A DNA stretch of 64,000 bases from an uncultured Alphaproteobacteria bacterium (GCA_934254915.1 CAKQMH010000003.1:62001-126000), one strand, 5' to 3'. Positions 1 to 10,048 are shown, counted from the stretch's first letter. Made by a program: numbers and translations. Notes: generated by a model not told the origin, from the letters alone.

Positions 1-1841
1 AAGGACCAAATAACTATAATCCTAAAACCCGCTATGAAGCAGCTATAGCCCGCCGTAATTGGGTTATCGACCGGATGGTGGAAGACGGTTATGCTACTCC
101 TGAAGACGCTGAAACGGCCAAGGCAAAACCATTGCAAACAATAGAACGTCGCGGCGAATTTGTCAAAGATGGCGAGTATTTCAGTGAAGATGTTCGTCGT
201 CAGGTGAAAAAACAATTCGGTGAAGATGCTTTATATGAAGGTGGTTTGCTGATTCGTACCACTCTTGATCCGCGTTTGCAAAAAATTGCCGCCAAAGCTT
301 TCCGCGAGGAAATCAAAAACTATGATCACCGTCATGGTTGGCGCGGACCTCTGGCTAATTTGCCGCTTGATAAAAATTATCGGGAAGAAATGTCTAAGAT
401 TGAAATGAGCCGTGGCTATGATAACGGCTGGCTTAAAGCTATCGTTACTGAGGTTAGTAAAGATAAAGCCGTGATTGAAACGGCTGAAGGCAATAAAGGC
501 ATAATCCCGTTGTCGGTTTTGTCCTGGGCGCGTAAAAACTTGAAAAATCAAGGCGTCAGCAATGCTCCTTCCTCTGTTGGAGATGTGCTTCATCAAGGTG
601 ACGTGATTATGGTTGAAAAAATCGCCGCAGCGCAGATTGCCAAACAAAAACTTCCCGCGGATTCATATAATTTGCGGCAAGTACCTGATGTTGAGGGCGG
701 CTTGATTGCCTTAGATCCGCACACCGGTAAAATTTTGGCTATGGTTGGCGGTTATTCATTTGCCAAATCGCAGTTTAACCGTGCAACGCAGGCGCTGCGC
801 CAAACCGGTTCGGCCTTCAAACCGATTGTTTATTTAGCCGCTCTTGATAACGGCTATTCGCCTACGGATTTGATTTTGGATGCTCCGTTTGTTTTGGATC
901 AAGGGCCGGGGCTGCCTAAATGGAAACCGGTGAACTATTCTAAACGCTTTTACGGACTTATGACCTTGCGTCAGGGAATTGAAAAATCGCGTAACCTCAT
1001 GACGGTTCGTCTGGCTCAGGATGTCGGAATGGATAAGGTCGCGGCTTATGCCAAAAAAATGGGCGTCAACGATAATCTTCCGCCTTTATTGTCCATGTCT
1101 TTGGGCGCGGGGGAAACTCGTTTGATTAATATGGCTTCGGCTTATGGTATCATGGTAAACGGCGGCAAACAGGTATCGCCTTATCTGATTGAGCGTATTC
1201 AGGACCGCAACGGTGAAACGATTTATAAACACGATACGCGCGAATGTCCCGATTGCAACGCCGACGCCTGGCATGATCAGGAAGTTCCGGTTTTGAACGA
1301 TAATCGCGAACAATTAATTGATCCGCTCAGTGCTTATCAAATGGTCAGCATTTTGGAGGGGGTTGCTCAGCGCGGTACGGCTGCCCGTTTGCGCAATTTG
1401 CATAAACATGTTGCCGGCAAAACCGGTACTACCAATAAAAATCAGGATGCCTGGTTTGTCGGTTTTTCGCCTGATTTGGTAGTCGCGGTTTATGTCGGGT
1501 TTGATGAGCCGCGCACTCTTGGTCGTTTTGAGACCGGTGCCGGTTCGGCTTTGCCGATTTTTAACAGCTTTATGCGTGATGCTTTGGCAAATCAGGCTGA
1601 TATTCCGTTCCGTATTCCGGCCGGTATCAAGCTTGTGCGGGTTAATTATGAAACCGGCAAGCCGGCTAAACCGACGGATAAAGTGGTTATTACCGAGGCT
1701 CTGAAACCGGAATTTAATTTTGATTCCAAACGCCAGCGGGTAATCGGCACTCCGGCCGTTAATGACAATGAAGAAAATGTTGAAACCGAAGTCTTTGAAG
1801 AAGATGAAGACGCCGATTTTCAACTTGGAACACAATATTAA
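1..1841 (+). CDS. mrcA: Penicillin-binding protein 1A, 5'-truncated by window edge
   Basis: Bifunctional class A PBP that polymerises and cross-links peptidoglycan at the inner membrane. The reading frame is already open at base 3, where it encodes a GPNNYNP stretch followed by RRNWVIDRM, typical of the end of the glycosyltransferase domain, so the true start lies outside the window. The transpeptidase motifs are intact: SxxK (TGSAFKP, near base 810), SxN (SRN, near 990) and KTG (KTGTT, near 1420). The C-terminus ends in an acidic tail rich in Glu and Asp. The stop is 13 bases before prfB, suggesting co-transcription. The family call is secure; choosing mrcA over another class A name is by similarity only. 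Confidence 0.95.
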   Translation, partial: GPNNYNPKTRYEAAIARRNWVIDRMVEDGYATPEDAETAKAKPLQTIERRGEFVKDGEYFSEDVRRQVKKQFGEDALYEGGLLIRTTLDPRLQKIAAKAFREEIKNYDHRHGWRGPLANLPLDKNYREEMSKIEMSRGYDNGWLKAIVTEVSKDKAVIETAEGNKGIIPLSVLSWARKNLKNQGVSNAPSSVGDVLHQGDVIMVEKIAAAQIAKQKLPADSYNLRQVPDVEGGLIALDPHTGKILAMVGGYSFAKSQFNRATQALRQTGSAFKPIVYLAALDNGYSPTDLILDAPFVLDQGPGLPKWKPVNYSKRFYGLMTLRQGIEKSRNLMTVRLAQDVGMDKVAAYAKKMGVNDNLPPLLSMSLGAGETRLINMASAYGIMVNGGKQVSPYLIERIQDRNGETIYKHDTRECPDCNADAWHDQEVPVLNDNREQLIDPLSAYQMVSILEGVAQRGTAARLRNLHKHVAGKTGTTNKNQDAWFVGFSPDLVVAVYVGFDEPRTLGRFETGAGSALPIFNSFMRDALANQADIPFRIPAGIKLVRVNYETGKPAKPTDKVVITEALKPEFNFDSKRQRVIGTPAVNDNEENVETEVFEEDEDADFQLGTQY

Positions 1842-1854
1842 AGAGAGGTTGATA

Positions 1855-2956
1855 ATGAAAGCCGAAGTAATGGAGAGTATCGAAAGCATCAAGCAGTCAT
1901 TGGCGCTGCTGAGGAGGTCTCTTTGACTATGACAATGCCGTTATCCGCCTTGATGAACTCAATGCCCTGACCGCAGATGCCTCGCTCTGGAATGATGCTG
2001 CCCGCGCTCAAAAGCTGATGAGCGAAAAAACAAATCTGGAGCTGAATTTAGGCAATTATCAGAATATGGAACAAAGTCTCCGTGATTTAAGTGATTTGGC
2101 GGAATTAGCCGAAGCCGAAAATGATGATGCTGTTATGGCTGATGTTGAAACACAGCTTTCCGAACTGCAGACCAAGGTAAAACATGGCGAGTTAGAAGCT
2201 TTGCTTTGCGGCGAAGTTGATGCTAACGACACTTTTCTGGAAGTCCATTCCGGCAGCGGCGGTACGGAAGCTCAGGATTGGGCGGAAATGTTGTTGCGGA
2301 TGTATGCTCGTTGGGCGGAAGCACACAAATATAAAGTTGAATATGTTGAAGAAACGGAAGGCGATGTCGCCGGTATCAAATCCGCTACTCTGAAAATTTG
2401 CGGACATAATGCCTATGGTTGGCTGAAATCGGAAAGCGGAGTGCATCGTTTGGTCAGAATCTCTCCATTTGACAGCAACGCCCGCCGTCATACCAGTTTT
2501 GCCTCGGTGGGGGTATATCCGGTGGTTGATGATGAAATCGAAATTGAGATCAACGAAGCCGATTGTCGTGTCGATACCTATCGTGCCTCCGGTGCCGGCG
2601 GACAGCATATTAATAAAACCGATTCTGCAGTCCGCATTACCCACTTGCCGACCGGAATTGTCGTGCAGTGCCAAAATCAGCGTTCACAATTTCAAAACCG
2701 CGATGCCGCATGGAAAATGTTAAAAGCCCGCTTATATGAGCTGGAACTTAAAAAACGCGAAGACGCGGCTGAAGCCGAACGCAGTACGCAAGGTGATAAC
2801 GGTTGGGGGTATCAGATTCGTTCTTATGTGCTGCAACCCTATAAAATGGTAAAAGATTTGCGTACACAGGTTGAAACTTCTGACACCAAGGCGGTTCTGG
2901 ACGGGGATATAGATTTGTTTTTAGCGGCATCACTGGCTGATAAGGTAGGAAAATAA
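1855..2956 (+). CDS. prfB: Peptide chain release factor 2, with programmed +1 frameshift
   Basis: RF2 reads UGA and UAA and triggers peptide release. The gene starts at ATG 1855 after an AGAGAGG ribosome site. It reads 23 codons to CTT (1921-1923), then meets an in-frame TGA at 1924-1926. Skipping T1924 restores the frame at GAC 1925 and gives about 366 residues, the usual RF2 length. The shift site has the classical form: an internal AGGAGG Shine-Dalgarno-like hexamer, one spacer codon, CTT, TGA, C. Downstream are the SPF stop-recognition tripeptide (RISPFDS) and the GGQ catalytic motif (GAGGQHINKT). It overlaps the next start by one base (TAATG). The site provides autoregulation: low RF2 favours the shift. 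Confidence 0.97.
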
Positions 2957-3804
2957 TGGCAAAATTAAAGCGTTTTTTTAAGATTATTTTATTCTTGGCG
3001 GTTGTCGCCTATTTACTTTTTTGCTTAGTGGTTTATTTGCGTCCGCAGTGGTTTTTCTATAATCCGTCTGCTCAACCGTCGCGCCTTGAAAATGCTCATG
3101 CCAACGGCTATAAAGGTGAATATGTTACCTATAATTCGGAAGACGGTACTTTGCTTCACGGGTGGTTGACTAAGCCGCAGTCCGGACAAAAAATGATTGT
3201 TTTCCTGCATGGTAATTCGTATAATATTGAAAAATTTTATCATAAATTAATACCTTTGGTTGAACACGGTTATGGCACGTTTATGCCCGAATACCGCGGC
3301 TTTGGCGGTATTGCCGGCGAAATCACCGAACCGGCTTTGGCGGCTGATGCTCAAGCGGCAGTTGCTTATTTACACCAGCAGGGATATACCAATGAAAATA
3401 TTGTTCTTTATGGTATGTCCTTGGGGTCTTATACGGCAACAAACACGGCTTTTACCATGGGAAACCAAGAACCATTTGCCGGAATAATTCTGGAAGTTCC
3501 TTTTGACAGTCTGGTTAATGTTATCAAAGATGTTTTTCCGCTGCCGTTGCCGCTAAAATACATTGTTAAAGATACATATGATAATGTGTCGCGCATAACT
3601 TCCGTTCGGTCGCCGTTGTTGATAATGGGCGGCACTGATGATGAGGTTGTACCGATCGAACGTGCAAAAAATTTGTTTGCGCATGCTCAAGAACCAAAAA
3701 AAATGATTATTTATCAGGGTGCGGGGCATAATGATTTGTATAATCTGCGCAACTATAATGGTATTATAAACTGGTTGAAAGCAAATGAAAAAACTCAACG
3801 TTAA
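2956..3804 (+). CDS. Membrane-anchored alpha/beta hydrolase (BEM46/ABHD13-like)
   Basis: A 282-residue serine hydrolase of the alpha/beta fold. Residues about 7-29 form one hydrophobic N-terminal segment, probably a signal anchor, leaving the catalytic domain in the periplasm. The visible motifs are HGN near residue 81 (oxyanion region), the nucleophile elbow GMSLGS, GGTDDEVV carrying the likely acidic residue, and GHND with the catalytic His near the C-terminus. It starts on the last base of the prfB stop and its end overlaps the next gene by about 20 bases, so it is translationally coupled at both ends. The substrate is unknown; homologues of this type are annotated only as hydrolases. Confidence 0.8.
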   Translation: MAKLKRFFKIILFLAVVAYLLFCLVVYLRPQWFFYNPSAQPSRLENAHANGYKGEYVTYNSEDGTLLHGWLTKPQSGQKMIVFLHGNSYNIEKFYHKLIPLVEHGYGTFMPEYRGFGGIAGEITEPALAADAQAAVAYLHQQGYTNENIVLYGMSLGSYTATNTAFTMGNQEPFAGIILEVPFDSLVNVIKDVFPLPLPLKYIVKDTYDNVSRITSVRSPLLIMGGTDDEVVPIERAKNLFAHAQEPKKMIIYQGAGHNDLYNLRNYNGIINWLKANEKTQR

Positions 3805-6800
3805 GGCCTATAAACGCCATAAAATCATTGATTTTATCGGAGTGTTTTTTCTCATCTGCGTCTTGCTGTTTGTATGGCAGCTTTATCGCGGGCCTATCGC
3901 TATACCTTTCTTAAAACCTTATATCATTAAAGCCCTAAACCATGATGATACCGATTATCAGGTTACGCTGGATTCGGTTAATCTGGAGTTTGTCCGCTCA
4001 ATTAAACCCTTGCGCATTATAGCTAATAATGTTGTCTATCGCAAAACCAATGATGAGTTGGTGGTTAACGCTCCCAAAACATCGGTTTCCTTTAGCATTA
4101 AAGCCTTGTTGCAAGGTATAATTGCTCCCAGCTCAATTGAAATCATAAATCCGACCATGTATATTTTTACTAATTATGGGGTGGACAAGGAAAAAGAAGC
4201 GGATGCCATTAATCAGAAAAAACTGGCGTATTATTTTGATTATATGGAAAGTTTTTTAGAGCGTTTTAATTCGGAAGACAATTCTTATCCCGAAAGTTTT
4301 ATTAATGACATTGATATCCGTAATGCCGAAGTCGAACTTCATGAAGTGGATTTGGGGCGTAAATGGGTTTTATCCGATGTTAATTATCGTTTCGACCGCA
4401 ATCTTACTAATTTAGAGACGGAAGTAAGTGCCTTGGTCAAATTTAATGATGTTCCGTCCTCCGTCGGCATTGAAGCTGTTTATCGCCCGATATCCGACAA
4501 AGTCGCACTGCAGTTTTATTTTTCCGATTTAATCCCTGAAAATCTGCTCCAGTTGCTGGATGCACAAAACACTAAGCCGACCAAAATGCAAATTGATGTG
4601 CCGCTAAACGGACGGATTGATGTGTTGATTGATGTTGGTGACATCGTTAAAAATCGTAATGATTTGATGAAAAGCCTGAATGATGCCGTCGAAAAAATCG
4701 GTTTTGAGTTTGAAGGCGGGCAGGGACATATAGCTTTTTCGCCTAATGCGCAAGATGATTATCCGATTTCGTCCTTGTTGCTTAAAGGGGAAATCACCGG
4801 CGGATTGGATAAAGTCAATATTCAAAAAGCATCGCTTAATTTGGACGGTCAGCAGGCATTTATTGGGGTCGAGGCTTCCGGCTTAAAAGATTATTTCTTA
4901 AAATCATCAATGGAAAAAATGCAAGTTAAGCTTACGGCTGATGTTAATGAGCTTAAAGTTGACGATTTGTATCGTTATTGGCCGCGGTTTATTTCGGAAG
5001 AAGCTTGGGATTGGTGCAACGAAAGTATGCGCGGCGGAGTGATGAGCAATGCTGCTTTTACGTTTGATTTTGCTTATGATAAAAAATCTCAGTCTTTGGT
5101 CTTTACGGATTTGCATGGAACGGCAGACGTTGCTGATGCTTCACTCAATTATTTGAGCGGTATGCCCAAAATTACCAATATTTATGGCAAAGCCGATTTT
5201 TATAAAGACAAGATTGTCGTTAACTTAGATAAAGGTGTTTCATCTGACATAATCTTAAATAACGGTTACGTCGAATTATATGATTTGGATAAATACGATA
5301 ACTTTGCCAAAATAAGTTTGCAAGCTGTCGGTTCAATTCCGGATATCTTAAAGCTGATTGATAATCAGCCGTTAGGCTACACTTCCGCCATGGGCATTAA
5401 TCCCGACAGCATTAAAGGCAGCGCGGAAACAACTTTGGCTTTGGAGTTTGAACTCAAGCAAAATCTTACGCCGGAGGAAGTTAAAGTTGATATAACCTCC
5501 GTTTTGCAGGATGTGGTTATTAAGCAAATCATTGATGACAAGGATATTGAAGCTAAGAAGCTTGATTTGACCATAACCAATCGCGGTATGCTGCTCAGCG
5601 GTGTAACCGGTTTTGAGGGAATTCCCGTAAATTTATTGTGGGATGAAAAATTTTTGGATAAGGATTATAGCAGTCGTTATCAGCTGCGTTTTAATTTTGA
5701 TGCTAATTTGCGTAAAAAGTTAGGGCTTGATTTTGCGGCACTTAATGCGCCTTATATCAAAGGTTCTATCCCCACTCAGGCTGTCATTACCCGTTATGCC
5801 GATGATAAAACCATCATTGATGTTAAAGCTGACTTACAGCCCGCGGATATTGACTACTCATTTCTTGGATTTAAAAAGAAAAGCGGTATCAGCGGTGCTG
5901 CCAATGCCAAAATAAATATTGCTGCCGATGGTGAACTGCAAATCCCGCAGTTCAGCTTATCAGAACCGGAGTTTAATCTCAAAGGTAAAATGGTTTTTGA
6001 CAAGAACAAAAACATAAAGCAGATTGATATCGCCGATATTAAAGGCCCTAAGACTTCCGCTAATGCAAAAATCGAGTTTATTGCCAAACCCGAAAAGTTA
6101 AAAGTTACGGTTTCCGGCAACAGCTATAATCTTTCTGATTTGTTTGCCCGTGATGATGACGATGTCCGCAAGGCGCAACAAAAGCGTGAACAGCTTAAAG
6201 CTCAAGGCAAACGCCCGCAGGATAATAATTGGGAAGATACCAAAACCGCGGATATTAATATTGCCGTAAACAGCTTATGGACCAATAACGATGTGGCGAT
6301 TCGCAACTTTGCCGGTACGGCTAAAATGGTCAATGGCATCGGCATTGAAGAAATGCACCTCATCGGTAATTTTCCGACTAACAGCAAAAAGAAATCTGCC
6401 AAACCGGCCAGTCTTAAGCTTGATTATGTACCACGTCCGAATAAGGAACATTTGTTGACGATTGAAAGTAATGATGCCGGTTCAACAATGAAGTTTTTGC
6501 GTCTTTATGACAGTATGCGCGGTGGAAGCTTGAGCATAAATGCCCTGCGCCGCGCTGACAAAAAAATGGTCGGTCATGCCAAAATCCGCAATTGCAATAT
6601 TTATAATACGCCGGTTTTGGCAAAGCTGCTGACTGTGGCTTCCTTTACCGGTATGGTAAATTTGTTGACCGGCGACGGCATTGTCTTTTCGCATTTTGAT
6701 GCACCATTCGAATATCAAAACGGGATTTTGCAGGTTAATGAAGCTAAGGCTTTCGGCAGTGTTATGGGTATTACTGCTGACGGACAGTATGATTTTGATT

Positions 6801-7042
6801 TTCAGGAATTTAATATGAAAGGATTGCTTGCTCCGGCCTACGGACTTAATACTTTTATCGGCAGTATTCCGGTTGTCGGTAAATTGCTGAGCGGTAAAGA
6901 CGGTACGGTGTTTGCTGCCAATTATTCGATTACCGGCAATATTGATGATCCGAATATCAGTATTAATCCTTTATCGGCTCTCAGCCCCAATTCCTTAAAA
7001 GAGCTTTTTTCATCACTGTTTGAGAATAAGAATGGAAAATAA
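3785..7042 (+). CDS. YhdP/AsmA-like large envelope protein
   Basis: A 1085-residue protein with one N-terminal membrane segment (residues about 16-35), followed by a long, repetitive, beta-strand-rich periplasmic region and an AsmA-type C-terminal domain (around GLLAPAYGLNTFIGSIPVVG). This architecture matches the AsmA/TamB/YhdP group, long bridge-like proteins linked to lipid transport between inner and outer membranes. E. coli YhdP is roughly 1270 residues, so this is somewhat short but shows no sign of truncation. It overlaps both neighbours by about 10-20 bases. The transport function is inferred from family knowledge; no catalytic motif is expected. Confidence 0.75.
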   Translation: MKKLNVKAYKRHKIIDFIGVFFLICVLLFVWQLYRGPIAIPFLKPYIIKALNHDDTDYQVTLDSVNLEFVRSIKPLRIIANNVVYRKTNDELVVNAPKTSVSFSIKALLQGIIAPSSIEIINPTMYIFTNYGVDKEKEADAINQKKLAYYFDYMESFLERFNSEDNSYPESFINDIDIRNAEVELHEVDLGRKWVLSDVNYRFDRNLTNLETEVSALVKFNDVPSSVGIEAVYRPISDKVALQFYFSDLIPENLLQLLDAQNTKPTKMQIDVPLNGRIDVLIDVGDIVKNRNDLMKSLNDAVEKIGFEFEGGQGHIAFSPNAQDDYPISSLLLKGEITGGLDKVNIQKASLNLDGQQAFIGVEASGLKDYFLKSSMEKMQVKLTADVNELKVDDLYRYWPRFISEEAWDWCNESMRGGVMSNAAFTFDFAYDKKSQSLVFTDLHGTADVADASLNYLSGMPKITNIYGKADFYKDKIVVNLDKGVSSDIILNNGYVELYDLDKYDNFAKISLQAVGSIPDILKLIDNQPLGYTSAMGINPDSIKGSAETTLALEFELKQNLTPEEVKVDITSVLQDVVIKQIIDDKDIEAKKLDLTITNRGMLLSGVTGFEGIPVNLLWDEKFLDKDYSSRYQLRFNFDANLRKKLGLDFAALNAPYIKGSIPTQAVITRYADDKTIIDVKADLQPADIDYSFLGFKKKSGISGAANAKINIAADGELQIPQFSLSEPEFNLKGKMVFDKNKNIKQIDIADIKGPKTSANAKIEFIAKPEKLKVTVSGNSYNLSDLFARDDDDVRKAQQKREQLKAQGKRPQDNNWEDTKTADINIAVNSLWTNNDVAIRNFAGTAKMVNGIGIEEMHLIGNFPTNSKKKSAKPASLKLDYVPRPNKEHLLTIESNDAGSTMKFLRLYDSMRGGSLSINALRRADKKMVGHAKIRNCNIYNTPVLAKLLTVASFTGMVNLLTGDGIVFSHFDAPFEYQNGILQVNEAKAFGSVMGITADGQYDFDFQEFNMKGLLAPAYGLNTFIGSIPVVGKLLSGKDGTVFAANYSITGNIDDPNISINPLSALSPNSLKELFSSLFENKNGK

Positions 7043-7511
7043 ATGCTCATTGAAAATTGGTTTGGATTTTCATGGTGTTATTGACCGCAATCCGGCATAT
7101 TTTGCTGATTTTAGCCGTTTTGCGCTAGCTCAGGGGTGTGAAATCCATGTCATAACCGGCGGACCGGAAGCCTTAGTTAAGCAACAGCTGCAAAAATGGA
7201 ATGTTGAATATACAAATGTCTTCGCCATTCTGGACTATTATGAAAAATTACATCAGGTCGCATATACTCAAAACGGCAATTTTCATATAAAAGATGAATT
7301 ATGGAATAATGCTAAAGCCGAATATTGCCGCCGCTGCCGAATAAATATTCATATTGACGACAGCTTGGTTTATGCCCGTTGCTTTACCACCCCCTATTGT
7401 CGTTATGACAAGCAACGTCATGATTGCCAAACCGTATCCGGAAAGGTGCTCGATTTTCATCAGTCACCGCAAGTGGTTCTGACGCAGATTAAACAGCTGT
7501 TGCAGTTTTAG
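7032..7511 (+). CDS. HAD-like protein with altered motif I
   Basis: A 159-residue protein with a minimal HAD-fold layout: motif I-like LDFHGVID (Asp12, His14, Asp18), a motif II-like VITGG, a Lys in HIKDE and an acidic motif IV-like HIDDSLVY. HAD phosphatases normally have DxD in motif I; here the second Asp is His, so the usual general acid/base is missing. A His-rich, Cys-rich stretch follows the last motif. ATG 7032 is preferred; an upstream in-frame ATG at 7020 would add four residues. It overlaps the YhdP-like gene by 11 bases and probably ends that operon. The substrate cannot be told. Confidence 0.55.
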   Translation: MENKCSLKIGLDFHGVIDRNPAYFADFSRFALAQGCEIHVITGGPEALVKQQLQKWNVEYTNVFAILDYYEKLHQVAYTQNGNFHIKDELWNNAKAEYCRRCRINIHIDDSLVYARCFTTPYCRYDKQRHDCQTVSGKVLDFHQSPQVVLTQIKQLLQF

Positions 7512-7622
7512 GTTATTTGCTGTTCTGATTAAAAAAAATAGCTGTTTATTTACGATTTTTTTAGCACTTTCAGATATAGGCTATATTTATCATAAAAAAC
7601 AGACAGCCGGATTTTTTGAACG

Positions 7623-8324
7623 ATGATTAGTGAAGAAGTAGTTCATGTTAACGGAATACCGCAAAAATTAATAGTCTTTTTGCACGGCTATATCGACTGC
7701 GCTCCGTCGCTTGATCATAAGCTGGAAACTTTTTATTTCCGCTTGCATGATGTCGCTGTTCATTTGCCGCAAGCTCCCAAAATCTGTGAAGTACATCAAA
7801 ATAAACGGCAATGGTATTCCATGCATCGTTTTGACCCGGATGATGAGCGTCGGACAGTCCCGACTCTGGAAGAATGTGTCAAGTTCTATGATCGGATGAC
7901 GCTCGGCCTGCGGGAAGCATATGACAATCTGATGCCCTATTTGGAACAAACCCTGCAAGAATATGAACTTGATTTTAAAGATTTATATTTATGCGGTTTT
8001 TCGCAAGGCGCTATGGTTGCATTATATACCGGTTTAATGTCGCCGGAAAAATTCGGCGGGGTTGTCAGTTTTAGCGGAATTATGACGGCATCTCCGTATT
8101 TGCACAAGCATTTTCGAAGCACGCCGGATGTTTTGCTTATTCATGGTGATGATGATAAAATGGTGCGCTTTGCCGCTCAAAAATATACCTGCCGACAGCT
8201 GGAAGGCTTAGGCTGTAAAGTTGATATGTCCGTAATCAGCGGCGGGCAACATCAGGTAACCCCCGAAACTTTATCCGTGGCCGCTGATTATATTAACCGT
8301 AAAATTGCCGTGCCTGATTTATAG
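7623..8324 (+). CDS. Carboxylesterase/phospholipase-like hydrolase (YpfH-like)
   Basis: A 233-residue alpha/beta hydrolase of the phospholipase/carboxylesterase family, cytoplasmic since no signal peptide is visible. Motifs: FLHGY for the oxyanion loop, the nucleophile elbow GFSQGA near residue 126, IHGDDD with the catalytic Asp, and GGQHQV with the catalytic His. It is separated from the previous gene by an AT-rich 110-base gap with a plausible TATATT -10 box near 7580. Its stop overlaps by 6 bases the stop of the gene on the opposite strand. The natural ester substrate is unknown. Confidence 0.8.
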   Translation: MISEEVVHVNGIPQKLIVFLHGYIDCAPSLDHKLETFYFRLHDVAVHLPQAPKICEVHQNKRQWYSMHRFDPDDERRTVPTLEECVKFYDRMTLGLREAYDNLMPYLEQTLQEYELDFKDLYLCGFSQGAMVALYTGLMSPEKFGGVVSFSGIMTASPYLHKHFRSTPDVLLIHGDDDKMVRFAAQKYTCRQLEGLGCKVDMSVISGGQHQVTPETLSVAADYINRKIAVPDL

Positions 8325-9344
8325 AAAAGGTTTGGCAATAATTAATCCGCCGTTTTCAATCAACTTGTTTTTGTCGCGCTCAATTTTTATTTCGGAATCT
8401 GCACCCAAATTACGTTCATAAATCTCGCCGTAATTTCCTAGCTCTTTAACTGCTTTTTTTACCCATTCGGGCTGCAATCCGTAAGCTGTCCACAATTGCG
8501 GGTCAACCCCCAAAAGATTGCGCAGAGAAGTTTCCGTAACCCCGATAAAAACATCAACATTTTTCGAGGTAATACCATGAGCTTCCGCCAAAACCGGTGC
8601 ATTGTAAAGCCATTTAGCAATAATACGCAAAGTCGGATTGTCTTTGGCAACATAGGCATAAACCGGACGATAAGTTATCACTTCCGGCAAAATTTCGAGG
8701 TGCATATCCGCACTGACTACACTATCGGCAGCTCCGCGCAGATAAATTTCATTGCTGCTGAGCAATTGACAGCGGTTGAGGAAAAAAGCCTGCTTGGCCA
8801 AATCCATACTGCCGAAAGTGAGCAGTTTTAACCCCAAATCATAACGCCGGCTGTATTCATTGACATTAGCCATATCTTCGGAGTTTTTAACTACACAGAC
8901 ATTACTGCCTTTGTAGTCTTCCATAGAGGTTGCGTTTTCTTTAGGGTGAGCCAAAAACATTTGTTTGTCATAATAAAGCACGTCAACGGCCGTTGCCTGA
9001 TTCTGAATTTCGGCACTGGCTGAAAGAGCATTATTGCCCAGCATTATGTCAATGCTGCCATTGGCCAGATAAGCCGAAATTGCCGTCGCCGGAACATTAA
9101 CCAACTCAAATTTGTCACTGTTGCCAAACACCGCCAACGCAAACAACCGGCACAAATCGGCATCAAAGCCTTTCCATTGTTTGTCTTTGTCCTTAAAAGC
9201 GTAAGTTTTGGTGCTTAAATCGGTTCCGCAGCGCACAAAGTCGCGGGTATTGATAATACGCAGTCCGGCATCTTTGGCTTGTGTCGGAACACTCCAAATC
9301 ATTGCCGCTAAAAAAAATCCCAACCAAGATTGTTTAAGTTTCAT
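8319..9344 (-). CDS. Amino-acid ABC transporter periplasmic binding protein (AapJ-like)
   Basis: A 341-residue family 3 solute-binding protein. Residues 1-24 form a signal peptide ending near TQA-KD. The mature protein has GFDADLCR and the LANGSIDIMLG segment that correspond to GFDVDFC and LxSGEVDLL in AapJ, the general L-amino-acid binding protein of Rhizobiales. The ligand-loop RNTTWT of AapJ is not conserved (here NNALSAS), so specificity may differ. No permease or ATPase genes are adjacent, so it is an orphan here. ATG 9344 is chosen because it begins a proper signal peptide; an upstream TTG at 9356 is in frame. The start is divergent from mlaC. Confidence 0.78.
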   Translation of the reverse strand: MKLKQSWLGFFLAAMIWSVPTQAKDAGLRIINTRDFVRCGTDLSTKTYAFKDKDKQWKGFDADLCRLFALAVFGNSDKFELVNVPATAISAYLANGSIDIMLGNNALSASAEIQNQATAVDVLYYDKQMFLAHPKENATSMEDYKGSNVCVVKNSEDMANVNEYSRRYDLGLKLLTFGSMDLAKQAFFLNRCQLLSSNEIYLRGAADSVVSADMHLEILPEVITYRPVYAYVAKDNPTLRIIAKWLYNAPVLAEAHGITSKNVDVFIGVTETSLRNLLGVDPQLWTAYGLQPEWVKKAVKELGNYGEIYERNLGADSEIKIERDKNKLIENGGLIIAKPFL

Positions 9345-9400
9345 TTTGTTAACCAATTTATGTTATTATAACAATTAAGATAACTATAAGGCAAAAATTT

Positions 9401-10048
9401 ATGAAACGTAACTTTTTTTTGCAACTTATCAGCGTTTTAGCTGTGGTTTTATATTCACTATCCGTCAAAGCTGAGCCGGTTGCTCCGGCCATAGCCGAAC
9501 AATGGGCTGAACAAAAGGGGCAACAGCTGTTGACAACGTTTCGCATTCCCGATGTTGAAGAACGTTTTCAAAAACTGGATAGTTTATTTTTGCAATATAT
9601 TGATTTGGATTATATTTCCCGTTTTGTTATGGGGCGTTATTGGCGGGTGATGATGCCGGAACAAAAGCAGCAGTTTCAGAATATTTTTCGCCGCTATGCG
9701 TTGGCAATGTATAAAACTTTGCCACTGGAGTTTGCCGATAAGCTGCAATACCAAGTCGGTGCAGCCGGTATTGATGGCGAATTTACCAATATCAGCGCGG
9801 ATGTGAGCTATCAATTGGGTACCAACAACGCTCCGCAAACGGCTAAAGTTTGGTTTAAGCTGCACCAGACTTCATCCGGTATCAAGCTGGTTGACATATC
9901 CTTGGAGCAAAGCAGTCTGATTTTGGCCTATCGTCAACGTTTTGCCGAAATGATAACCAAGCTTGACGGTGAAATAGAGTGGTTTATTGAAGACTTAAAT
10001 GATTTGTCCGTTTCGGCCGAAGCCCAAAATCAGGCTAAGCTGAAATAA
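9401..10048 (+). CDS. mlaC: MlaC/Ttg2-type phospholipid shuttle protein
   Basis: A 215-residue exported protein of the MlaC (toluene tolerance Ttg2D) family, which ferries phospholipids through the periplasm between the inner-membrane MlaFEDB complex and the outer membrane. The signal peptide covers about residues 1-24 (cleavage near VKA-EP). The family hallmark DLDYISRFVMGRYWR and the following QFQNIFRRYALAMY helix are present, as is the KLVDISLEQSSLILAYRQRF C-terminal segment. No mlaFEDB genes are in the window. An AT-rich divergent promoter region of about 55 bases separates it from the binding-protein gene. Confidence 0.88.
   Translation: MKRNFFLQLISVLAVVLYSLSVKAEPVAPAIAEQWAEQKGQQLLTTFRIPDVEERFQKLDSLFLQYIDLDYISRFVMGRYWRVMMPEQKQQFQNIFRRYALAMYKTLPLEFADKLQYQVGAAGIDGEFTNISADVSYQLGTNNAPQTAKVWFKLHQTSSGIKLVDISLEQSSLILAYRQRFAEMITKLDGEIEWFIEDLNDLSVSAEAQNQAKLK

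Noticed and set aside
231..647. 138-codon open frame on the minus strand inside the PBP1A gene
   Set aside because: It is antisense to a well-conserved gene, has no ribosome site and encodes no recognisable motif.
1314..1892. 192-codon minus-strand frame across the 3' end of the PBP1A gene
   Set aside because: Low-complexity hydrophobic shadow of the sense gene; it also covers the prfB start.
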